From positions 62,001-126,000 of the forward strand of contig NZ_BMFD01000005.1 in NCBI RefSeq assembly GCF_014637795.1: DNA of 64,000 nucleotides, written 5' to 3'. Below are positions 44,675 to 52,329 of this stretch, in pieces (position 1 is the stretch's first letter; every line of letters starts with the position of its first letter). Under the pieces are notes generated by a model. It was not told the origin of the DNA and searched no databases. It worked only from the letters and a program-made list of their open reading frames with translations. This DNA is from Belliella aquatica (lineage in GTDB: Bacteria; Bacteroidota; Bacteroidia; Cytophagales; Cyclobacteriaceae). The translations under genes were made by a program, and so were the position numbers.

Positions 44675-45817
44675 CTATTTTTTAGTCTGCTGGACTATCT
44701 TTAAAACCTTTACGGGCAGTGTACCAAATCCAATGTCCGTGCTTTTGATGTATTGAAAAACTTTTGGAATTACAGAAATGATAAGCATCACGATTCCAAA
44801 TAACAATACATGATAAGGATTGGTGAAATATGACCCTGATGTAAATATCCCAAGTATTAATAATGTACTAAAAGGCATAGAAATCGCAAGCACATTTATT
44901 CCAAGTTCCAGATCAAAAGTTGGATTTGATTCCAATTCCTTATTTCCAATTTCCATTGATCGGACGGCAGACATGTGTGCAAAAGGCCAAAAACTCACTG
45001 CGCTTTGAGGAAAAACTACAGCCAAAAGAATTGCTGCTTCGTTTGGCATTGGAACAAGCAACACGAATACCCCACTCAAAAGAAATACAAATCCCGCTCT
45101 AAATGTCAATAAGGATGCAATCATTCTCAATTGAGCCCATTTGAAAACCACTGCTATTCCTATAAATAACAACACAAGCGGAGTCATCATATTCTTCATC
45201 ATCAGTATAGCATCACTCAAAAAAATAGGCATGCTTTCTAAATTCACACCAAAACTTAAAAGCAAAATTGCTGAGATAATCACCATGTTAATAGGTTCCT
45301 TCACCATAGAAAGAAGCAGCTGCTTAATTTTCTCGGTATTTGATCTGGCTGTCAATCGGTGATTTTTGTAAAACCAAGACATCGCTAACATATAAGCAAT
45401 CAGCAGAACAAAGACTTTATTACCAATATCAGATAATGCCGCCCAAGCAAGAATATCGTCTCCAAGGTATTCCACCACAAAAGGAAAACAAGTCAATCCA
45501 GGAGCTAGTGAAGGAATCAAAAGCATCAATGTCCGCATCGATGCAGTCCCTTCTTCCACTCCAAATACAGGCATGATATAGCGAGTCATAAGCAGCATAA
45601 GTAGATTGAAGAGCAAGGCAAGCAGAGGTAAAATCATCAAGTCTGCATTGATCTCTATCTTCAGCAAGGCTACAAAAATCATAGCTGGTAATGCTATATC
45701 TAAAATTATGGTCTTTATTCCTTTATTCTGATCCGCATTTGAAAATTTCCTTTTCAGGAATATCCCCAATAGAATTAACAAAAGAAGCGATAAGGTTTTT
45801 TGTAAAGCAATACTCAT
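44675..45817 (-). CDS. AEC-family permease
   Basis: 380 aa integral membrane protein with about ten hydrophobic helices in two halves. It begins SLLLLILLGIFLKRKFSN and has DIALPAMIFVALLKI, followed by long membrane segments to VLLFGIVMLIISVIPKVF. The layout fits the auxin-efflux-carrier (AEC) / Mem_trans family, which exports organic anions or amino-acid-like compounds. The substrate is unknown. The aminotransferase gene lies 11 bp upstream on the same strand, so both are probably transcribed together, possibly linking transport with the aminotransferase substrate. Confidence 0.75.
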   Translation of the reverse strand: MSIALQKTLSLLLLILLGIFLKRKFSNADQNKGIKTIILDIALPAMIFVALLKIEINADLMILPLLALLFNLLMLLMTRYIMPVFGVEEGTASMRTLMLLIPSLAPGLTCFPFVVEYLGDDILAWAALSDIGNKVFVLLIAYMLAMSWFYKNHRLTARSNTEKIKQLLLSMVKEPINMVIISAILLLSFGVNLESMPIFLSDAILMMKNMMTPLVLLFIGIAVVFKWAQLRMIASLLTFRAGFVFLLSGVFVLLVPMPNEAAILLAVVFPQSAVSFWPFAHMSAVRSMEIGNKELESNPTFDLELGINVLAISMPFSTLLILGIFTSGSYFTNPYHVLLFGIVMLIISVIPKVFQYIKSTDIGFGTLPVKVLKIVQQTKK

Positions 45818-45828
45818 TTTACAAATAT

Positions 45829-46998
45829 TTAAACTGTCACTTTTTTAAATGTCTCGACAAAATATTTCATTTCTTCCATGGTCCCCATGCTGACTCTACA
45901 CCAAGGTTTGTCAGCTATATTGAAAACCCTAATTCCAACACCTTCATCATACATTCCTTTCATGAAAGCATCGCCTGCCATGGTAATCGGAAAAATCAAA
46001 AAGCTGGTATAGGAAGGAATGATATCATAACCCAATTTTGAAATCTCAGCGGTTACAAATGTCCTGCACTCAGCATTGCGCTTTTTACAATCCTCTAGGA
46101 ACTTTTGCTCCTTCATGCTTGCAATAGCACCTTTTAGAGAAGTAACGCAGAGCCCCATCGTACTTCTTACTTTATTAGTAATTGACTTTATCCTCTCCGG
46201 CTGCGCGACTATGTAGCCTATTCTTAAGCCTGCCATTCCGTGAATTTTTGAGAATGTTCTTGCTACGATCACATCTTTACCCTCTGCGACAAGTCCGACC
46301 ATGGTGTGAGACTCAGCATCATCTAAAAATTCAAGATAAGCTTCATCAACGAAAACAGGTGTTTTTTCAGAAACTGATGTACAAAACGACTTGAGCTTTA
46401 CTGGATCGGTTATAGATCCTGTAGGATTGTTTGGATTACAGACATAAACCAATTTGGTTTCAGTATCCACTGCGTTTGCCATTGCATCCAAGTCATGGGC
46501 ATAGTCTTTTGTCAATCCGACAGGTTTCCAAGTGGCTCCGAGGGCTTTTGCTGTACTTACTATCGACATGTAGGCAGGGTCAGCAGAAACAATATTTCCT
46601 CCATGACTAAAAGAAACAAATGCAGTTTTTTCCAATAAATCAGAAGAACCTGGGCCAAGCATGATATGCTCAGGAGAAACACCTTCTTTTTCGGCAATCA
46701 TTTCGATCAAAGTAGCTGCATCTCTATGGCCATATCTGTTTCCTGAACTTACAGCTTCAGAAATAGCCTGAATTACTTTTGGTGCTGGACCGTATGGATT
46801 TTCATTGGCAGAAAGCCGAGCTGTAATTCTGGCTTCATCATAATTAAAGTTGGGTATATATTCTTTAAGGGTACTTTCTGGTTGGTAAGCGTGTAAAATT
46901 TCTCTTTTGCTCAATGCCATAGCAGGACTTACTGTGAGCGCACCTAAACCCAAAAGAGAGGATTTAATCCAATTTCTTCTATTTACCGACTTGTTCAT
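45829..46998 (-). CDS. Exported PLP-dependent aminotransferase, HisC-like, with Tat-type signal
   Basis: 389 aa from the ATG at 46998. The N-terminus has RRNWIKSSLLGLGALTVSPA, a twin-arginine-like motif followed by a hydrophobic stretch, so it is probably folded in the cytoplasm and exported. The rest is a class I/II aminotransferase of the histidinol-phosphate type: SANENPYGPAPKV, LGPGSSDLLEKTA, YVCNPNNPTGSI, VDEAYLEF, and the PLP lysine in ARTFSKIHGMAGLRIGY. All catalytic parts are present. It is upstream of and probably co-transcribed with the AEC permease. The periplasmic substrate is unknown. Confidence 0.85.
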   Translation of the reverse strand: MNKSVNRRNWIKSSLLGLGALTVSPAMALSKREILHAYQPESTLKEYIPNFNYDEARITARLSANENPYGPAPKVIQAISEAVSSGNRYGHRDAATLIEMIAEKEGVSPEHIMLGPGSSDLLEKTAFVSFSHGGNIVSADPAYMSIVSTAKALGATWKPVGLTKDYAHDLDAMANAVDTETKLVYVCNPNNPTGSITDPVKLKSFCTSVSEKTPVFVDEAYLEFLDDAESHTMVGLVAEGKDVIVARTFSKIHGMAGLRIGYIVAQPERIKSITNKVRSTMGLCVTSLKGAIASMKEQKFLEDCKKRNAECRTFVTAEISKLGYDIIPSYTSFLIFPITMAGDAFMKGMYDEGVGIRVFNIADKPWCRVSMGTMEEMKYFVETFKKVTV

Positions 46999-47417
46999 AT
47001 GAATTGTTATTAGTGGAATTATAAATACAAAGCGTGTCAAAAAAAGCTTCAACACAGATCTCAAAAAGGTTATTTGGGTAGTGAAATAGAAGGCTTTGAT
47101 TGGTTTTTTACCCTTACTTTCTATTTCTGACGTTAATCTAGTAATAATTGGTTTATTAAAAAACCTATATTTATATTTTTTACGTTTTTTATTTTAAATA
47201 TGGTTTATAAATATTGTGTGTTCATTCAAAAATTAGATAAACATTTAAAAATTGGTTTAAAATTTAACCACAGATTAGAATTTTTATATCTCCTACCAAA
47301 AAGGTTGCTTGAAAGATCTAGCTCAAATAAAATCTTTCTAAAAACGAATCATGAAACAGAAGCGCTAATTTTGTAGTGTGATTTGAACCGAATCGCGAAA
47401 AATTGAATTTACAGAAT
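46999..47417. other. Divergent intergenic region with repeated ATTGGTTT motifs
   Basis: About 420 bp of AT-rich DNA between the aminotransferase gene and the A-type Fe-S-like gene. ATTGGTTT occurs at 47099, 47147 and 47251. The last two are each part of an imperfect inverted repeat (GGTTT...AAACC and TGGTTTAAA...TTTAACCA). These may be regulator sites, but could be chance in such AT-rich DNA. No gene was found. Confidence 0.3.
47366..47373 (+). promoter_or_regulatory. -7 element of the A-type Fe-S-like gene
   Basis: TAATTTTG, an exact TAnnTTTG match, 44 bp before the ATG at 47418. No -33 TTTG at a proper distance was recognised. Confidence 0.4.
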
Positions 47418-47735
47418 ATGATTATACCAATTAGCATAACTTCCAAGGCACAAGAAGAAATTAAAAATATCATTACCAATAAAAATATTCCCAGAGACTA
47501 TTCTTTGAGAATTGGGGTCAAAGGTGGTGGATGTGGTGGAATGTCTTACGCACTTGGCTTCGATAAAATCAAAGAGGGTGATCAGCAATTCACTTTAGAT
47601 GAAATACCCGTACTCATAGAAAAAAAGCATGTCATGTTTCTTATGGGTATGCAGATAGACTTTTATGAAGGAAATGATGCGAGAGGGTTTACTTTTATCA
47701 ATCCTGATATCCCAAAAAGACATGATGCAGAGTAG
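47418..47735 (+). CDS. HesB/IscA-like A-type protein lacking the C-terminal Cys pair
   Basis: 105 aa from the ATG at 47418. The fold is that of A-type Fe-S carriers: SITSKAQEEIKNII, the first conserved Cys (Cys39) in GVKGGGCGGMSYALGF, and the DARGFTFINPD strand. The last residues read IPKRHDAE where IscA/SufA/ErpA have a CGCGxSF tail, so two of the three cluster-ligand cysteines are missing. It may not hold a cluster in the usual way, or it may use other ligands or a partner. The end of the gene forms part of a terminator hairpin. Confidence 0.88.
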   Translation: MIIPISITSKAQEEIKNIITNKNIPRDYSLRIGVKGGGCGGMSYALGFDKIKEGDQQFTLDEIPVLIEKKHVMFLMGMQIDFYEGNDARGFTFINPDIPKRHDAE

Positions 47736-47760
47736 TTCCCTGCCCTGCATCATGATTTTT
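47719..47760 (+). terminator. Terminator overlapping the 3' end of the A-type gene
   Basis: CATGATGCAG (47721-47730, still in the coding region) pairs with CTGCATCATG (47745-47754), followed by ATTTTT. The 10-bp perfect stem starts before the stop codon. Confidence 0.75.
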
Positions 47761-48631
47761 ATTCTTTTGTGATTGCATCGATCACTTCTTGTAATTTTTC
47801 TTTGCTTTCTGAATAAGGAGCTAAATCAAATAACGCTACTTTTCTAAAGTCAATTGGATGACTTTCACTTTGGAGAGAAATATACCCTGATTTCAAAAGT
47901 TGACCATCAATTTTTACAGCAGGATCAAACGGATTAACATTCCCACCTCCTATTTGAGGTTTGTAATATGTCAACACTTTTTCACCTTCCATAATGTGAT
48001 GTACTACAGAATCTCCTAAAACCAAAAATTCAGCGGTTACCCACTGCTCTCCATGATAGGTTTTTGCCATTGATGTCACACAATGAGGTGTAAACAATTC
48101 TCCTTCCATAACCACATTTGTCCCTGGAGTACAAAGATTACTCGTCGGTCTTGGGTTCTCTCCATCTCCGCCTAACATTTGTCCTTCAATGGATATTGGG
48201 AAATCCTGATCTACCATCATCGTAGCCGGATCTTGAGAATGCAGCATTGCACCGCTATTTCTTGTCGCCCAAGGTTCCCCTCCCTCCGCTTGTTCACCAA
48301 CAAATCTGTATTCCACTTTCAACAAATAATAAGAGTAAGGGTTTTTGTAAAAAATATGTCCAAACTGATTGTCAAAGCTTTCATAACCATCATATCGCAC
48401 TTTCATCAATCCATCTTCAACTCTAAAAGTATTCGCGAAATTCACATTCAGATCGTGCTTGGAGATTTTAATTATCCAATCGCTTAAATCTTCACCATTA
48501 AAGAGTTGGATCCAATCATTGCTGTAATCTTTTTGTTCAGAAATCTCTACTTCTGTGGTGTTTGTTGATGTGCCGCAAGACCATAAAACTGCAGTAAAAG
48601 CCATTGCGAAAATAAATAATCGTTTTGTCAT
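47759..48631 (-). CDS. DUF1080 (3-keto-disaccharide hydrolase-like) lipoprotein
   Basis: 290 aa from the ATG at 48631. A signal peptide with lipobox (AVLWSCGTS) is followed by the concanavalin-like DUF1080 domain: WIQLFNGEDLSDWIIKI near the start, NSGAMLHSQDP, and GYISLQSESHPIDFRKVALFDL at the end. These proteins are usually periplasmic or surface glycoside-processing enzymes, and some hydrolyse 3-keto-sugars. No sugar-dehydrogenase gene is adjacent, so the substrate is open. Confidence 0.9.
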   Translation of the reverse strand: MTKRLFIFAMAFTAVLWSCGTSTNTTEVEISEQKDYSNDWIQLFNGEDLSDWIIKISKHDLNVNFANTFRVEDGLMKVRYDGYESFDNQFGHIFYKNPYSYYLLKVEYRFVGEQAEGGEPWATRNSGAMLHSQDPATMMVDQDFPISIEGQMLGGDGENPRPTSNLCTPGTNVVMEGELFTPHCVTSMAKTYHGEQWVTAEFLVLGDSVVHHIMEGEKVLTYYKPQIGGGNVNPFDPAVKIDGQLLKSGYISLQSESHPIDFRKVALFDLAPYSESKEKLQEVIDAITKE

Positions 48632-48748
48632 AATAGATTTATTTTTTTGAGGTTTGAATTGAGTACAATCCTTAAACTTAGCCAAAGAAAATTAAAAACT
48701 TGCAAAGAAGGAGTTAAAGGTATAATTTCGGTTTCAAAACTAGACTAC

Positions 48749-49825
48749 ATGCTGCGATTTCTTACGGGTATCATCTTTTTTATTTCGCTTGTACTGTTTT
48801 TCAGTGTTTATGTATCTCCAGAGTATTTCCCTTACGCTGGATTAATGACGCTTCTAATTCCGCCCTTATTAATTGTAAATGGTATAATTTTTATTTTATT
48901 ACTATTGGCAAAAAGACGCTTGGCTTTCCTTCCATTATTAGCGATTGTCATAGGATGGCAATTCATGGGAGTTACTTTTCAGCTCAATCCAGTCAATACC
49001 AACCCAGAGGGATTATCTGTATTAAGTTATAATGTTCATCTATTGAGTTATGCGAAACCTGGAGGGGATCGAAAAACAGTCACCAAGAATATAACAAAAT
49101 GGCTCAAGGACAATCCATCAGACATTAAATGTTTTCAAGAGTTCTATCAAGACTTTACCACACCTGCTCAAAATGCGATTAAAGCATTGGCGACAGATAC
49201 GGGGTATGAATATTCTTACCAAATCATTGAAGGAAATCCTAGAAAACGTTCTTATGGAATGGTTATTTTCAGTAGATATCCGATCATCAATGAAGGACGA
49301 GTATTTGATACCAAGCGGAATAATGGCGTTATTTTCGCTGATATAAAAGTCGATAAAGATACTATTAGAATCTATAATGCACATTTGGAATCCATGAGTA
49401 TTCCTTCTGAAGGATTAAGTGATTTGGATGGTATTAAAGAGAATTACAGAGAGACATTAAGCAAACTCAAACGAGGACAAGTTATTCGTGCAACTCAGTT
49501 AGGTGTCTTGGTTGAACACATGAGCAATAGCCCCTATGCAAATGTATTGGTCGGAGATTTTAATGATGTGCCTTACAGCTACACTTATTTTTCCCTGCGA
49601 AAAATCATGAAAAATGCATTTGAAACAGCAGGTCGTGGTTTTGGTTTTACCTATAACAAAGTCTTATTTTTTCTTAGAATTGACAATATTTTCTATGACG
49701 AGATTTTACAAATAGAGAGATTCAAAACACACAAGGAAGTAGATTATTCAGATCACTATCCAATTTCGGCTACATTTTCTTGGGAAAAGTCTTTGAGAAA
49801 AGTAGCAATTGTAGAAGAGGAGTAA
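48749..49825 (+). CDS. Membrane-anchored endonuclease/exonuclease/phosphatase-fold protein
   Basis: 358 aa from the ATG at 48749, where the first of three hydrophobic helices starts (about residues 3-20, 28-52, 56-76). The EEP domain has the expected motifs: VLSYNVHLLSY, CFQEFYQD, IYNAHLES, VLVGDFNDVPYSY, LRIDNIFYD and DYSDHYPISA. All catalytic Asn, Glu, Asp and His residues are present. The catalytic domain is likely periplasmic and Mg-dependent; the substrate could be a nucleic acid, inositol phosphate or sphingolipid. It is a single gene. Confidence 0.9.
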   Translation: MLRFLTGIIFFISLVLFFSVYVSPEYFPYAGLMTLLIPPLLIVNGIIFILLLLAKRRLAFLPLLAIVIGWQFMGVTFQLNPVNTNPEGLSVLSYNVHLLSYAKPGGDRKTVTKNITKWLKDNPSDIKCFQEFYQDFTTPAQNAIKALATDTGYEYSYQIIEGNPRKRSYGMVIFSRYPIINEGRVFDTKRNNGVIFADIKVDKDTIRIYNAHLESMSIPSEGLSDLDGIKENYRETLSKLKRGQVIRATQLGVLVEHMSNSPYANVLVGDFNDVPYSYTYFSLRKIMKNAFETAGRGFGFTYNKVLFFLRIDNIFYDEILQIERFKTHKEVDYSDHYPISATFSWEKSLRKVAIVEEE

Positions 49826-49946
49826 TGATTAAAAGTAGAGTTTTATTATCCAAATTAGTTAAAATTTCACTTTGGAAACATTGTAAAAAAGTAATGTAAT
49901 TTCCATTTCGATTTGACTCTACCTAAAAAATGTTGTATAATTCATT

Positions 49947-50519
49947 ATGAGATTGACTAACACAAAGTACATTCAAAATAGCATTCCTAATGAATTGAAA
50001 AACGTAATCATCAAAGCACTTGACTTTTATCCTGATTTGGTTGACGTAACTATAGAATTCAAACTCAGCGAAAATATTCGAAAATCAGTGATGCAAGCGC
50101 AACCAAAGTTCAATACTATGCTGGGCTCGAGAAAGAAAAGAGCTTATATCATAAAAATCAGCAGATTTTTTTCTCTTAAAGGAAAAGTCACGCCTATTCA
50201 CGAGCTGCCAGAAAATGTTCTAGTCGGTTGGATTGGTCATGAACTCGGACATGTCATCGACTATCTGAGAAGAAGTAATTGGTCAATGTTGGTATTTGGC
50301 GTTGGATACCTCACCTCAAGGAGTTTTATAATCTCTGCAGAACGAGCTGCTGACACTTATGCGGTCAATCATGGACTTGGTAAATACATCTTGACCACAA
50401 AAGAGTTTATTCTCCACGAAGCAGGCATGTCAGATGATTATATCAAGAAAATCAACAAACTCTATCTACCACCAGAAGAAATCATGTATCTAATGGAAAA
50501 CATACCGGTTGGAGATTAA
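49947..50519 (+). CDS. Small HELGH zinc-metallopeptidase-like protein
   Basis: 190 aa. A zinc-binding HExxH motif is present (GWIGHELGHVIDYL), followed about 45 residues later by a Glu-containing segment (ISAERAADTYAVNHG) that could supply the third ligand, as in gluzincin-type peptidases. No signal peptide is visible, but a hydrophobic stretch (WSMLVFGVGYLTS) lies between the motifs and may associate with the membrane. The family is not recognised by name and the substrate is unknown. Neighbours give no clue. Confidence 0.75.
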   Translation: MRLTNTKYIQNSIPNELKNVIIKALDFYPDLVDVTIEFKLSENIRKSVMQAQPKFNTMLGSRKKRAYIIKISRFFSLKGKVTPIHELPENVLVGWIGHELGHVIDYLRRSNWSMLVFGVGYLTSRSFIISAERAADTYAVNHGLGKYILTTKEFILHEAGMSDDYIKKINKLYLPPEEIMYLMENIPVGD

Positions 50520-50606
50520 ATATTAAACATTTCAAAATTTATCAAAAAACAGCGAGTCGGCGGTCAATGGATAAAATTTTTTAGGTCAACGGTTCGGGGT
50601 TTTGGC

Positions 50607-52133
50607 TTAGCTATTTTTCGAAACATAGCTTTCCCAATCTTTGAAGTCTTTTTCCTTCATCACCCTTGGGATTTTGACTTGACCACCTTTTTGTTTGGTT
50701 TCTTCAGTCCATTTCCTAAATAATTCTTCAGTGATAAGCTTCACCTCCACCCGCTTCAATGCTTTGCCTCTGGCAACTTTATAATTTTTGTTGTTTTCCT
50801 TCAAAATTTCATCCAGATGTTCAGCAATTTCTGTTTTGTCTAGCTTGACATTAGCATCCAAGCCTAAATACCAACGGTGTAAATAATCATCTTCTTCCAG
50901 AACTGCTGCTACCGTAAACTCCTTGATTTGGCAATCGAACTCTTCACTAAGCTGTTCTATAGCTTTATTCATCTGATTGACAGATAACTGAGAACCGACT
51001 ACATTAAGAAAATGCTTCGTTCTCCCCGTGATCTTAATTTCAGCTTTTTCTTTACTGGTAAAAGCAATGGTATCTCCAATCATGTACCTCCAAGCTCCTG
51101 AAACGGTACTGATCACCAATACATAATCTACACCTTCTTCTACATCCTCAATCTTGATTGACTTTGCATTCTGATTGATACTGCCGTCATCTGCCATATT
51201 TTCTGGAAGAAAAGGAATAAACTCGAAGTAGATGCCATTATTCGTAATTAAAGCCATCGCATCCGTATCTTTTCTGATTTGTGTAGCGATATATCCTTCC
51301 GAAGCCAAATAAGTATCAATAACAATCAATTCCTTACTACATAGTTTTTCGAAAGCCTTTTTATAAGGTTCAAAAGCAACCCCACCCGAAGTATAGACCT
51401 TTAGATTTGGCCAAACGTCATGAATGGTTTCAGCATTGTTGAACTCGATAACTCTCTTGAGCATCAACTCAATCCAAGAAGGAATTCCTGAGATCGCTCC
51501 AATATCCCAATTGGCAGATTCCTTAGCCAGCTCTTCAACTCTTACATCCCAATCATCTATAGAGGAGATTTCCTTTCCCGGTCGATAAAAACCCTCAAAC
51601 CAAAACGGAATCTGACTGGCACTGATACTACTTATTTCCCCTTCTAGGTGTCCATTAACTTCCTTGAGGTTGGTGCTACTTCCAAACATCAATATCTCTT
51701 TTTCAAAAAATTCTGCTGGAAGATCAAAGTCTGCTATTCCCCTTACCTGCTGCATTCCAGCTCTGCGAATGGACTGCAACATATCTTCTGTCACAGGAAT
51801 ATGCTTTCTGGAACTTGTAGTCCCACTGGAAACCGCAAAAAACTTCACTTTTCCAGGCCAAGTAATGTCTTCACCACCATCGATCACTTTTTGCCACCAA
51901 GCTTCCCTCAACTGATCATAATCATGATAAGGAACTTCTTTAGCAAAAGCATCTCTTATATTTTCTGATTTGCGGATATGCTCAAACTGATAATATTTAC
52001 CAAATGCTGTATCTTCAGCCTTTGAGAGTAATTCTTTCAATACTTTTTCTTGTGCTTCTTGCGGATTGGTGTTTGAAAAAACTCTATCTACAGTTTCTAC
52101 CGACTTTTTGATTATTTCTCCAATAATTGCCAT
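50607..52133 (-). CDS. GH3-family acyl-adenylate-forming protein
   Basis: 508 aa of the GH3 auxin-responsive-promoter family, known in plants for joining amino acids to acyl acids through an adenylate. Family parts are FFAVSSGTTSSRKHIPVT (ATP binding), VYTSGGVAFEPY, IDTYLASEGYIA and VVSTVSG-type VISTVSGAWRYMIGD, followed by GRTKHFLNVVGSQLS. The bacterial members have unknown substrates and probably form amides or acyl-adenylates. There is no signal peptide. It stands alone, in the same direction as and downstream of the sodium symporter gene, with a terminator between. Confidence 0.9.
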   Translation of the reverse strand: MAIIGEIIKKSVETVDRVFSNTNPQEAQEKVLKELLSKAEDTAFGKYYQFEHIRKSENIRDAFAKEVPYHDYDQLREAWWQKVIDGGEDITWPGKVKFFAVSSGTTSSRKHIPVTEDMLQSIRRAGMQQVRGIADFDLPAEFFEKEILMFGSSTNLKEVNGHLEGEISSISASQIPFWFEGFYRPGKEISSIDDWDVRVEELAKESANWDIGAISGIPSWIELMLKRVIEFNNAETIHDVWPNLKVYTSGGVAFEPYKKAFEKLCSKELIVIDTYLASEGYIATQIRKDTDAMALITNNGIYFEFIPFLPENMADDGSINQNAKSIKIEDVEEGVDYVLVISTVSGAWRYMIGDTIAFTSKEKAEIKITGRTKHFLNVVGSQLSVNQMNKAIEQLSEEFDCQIKEFTVAAVLEEDDYLHRWYLGLDANVKLDKTEIAEHLDEILKENNKNYKVARGKALKRVEVKLITEELFRKWTEETKQKGGQVKIPRVMKEKDFKDWESYVSKNS

Positions 52134-52261
52134 TTTTTTGAGTTTAATGGTTCTTTAAAACAAATAAAAAAGACCTCAACGGAAATATTTTCATCTATAA
52201 AAATGTATGAACCGAAGGATTCCTTTCAATAAAAATTAAAACAATATTCTTGCCACGGAAT

Positions 52262-52311
52262 AAAAAAAGCTCAATATCTCTAGAAAGTAAGGAGATATTG
52301 AGCTTTAAAAT
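52262..52311 (-). terminator. Terminator of the SSS symporter gene
   Basis: AAAGCTCAATATCTC pairs with GAGATATTGAGCTTT over a 10- to 12-nt loop. Read on the minus strand the hairpin is followed by a T-run. It lies just after the symporter stop. Confidence 0.88.
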
Positions 52312-52329
52312 TTGAATTTATTTTTGATT

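Noticed and set aside
47721-47735. Frameshift near the end of the A-type gene as explanation for the missing Cys pair
   Set aside because: The other frames after FINPD do not give a CGCG tail in this sequence, and the hairpin placed over the stop fits the present reading frame.
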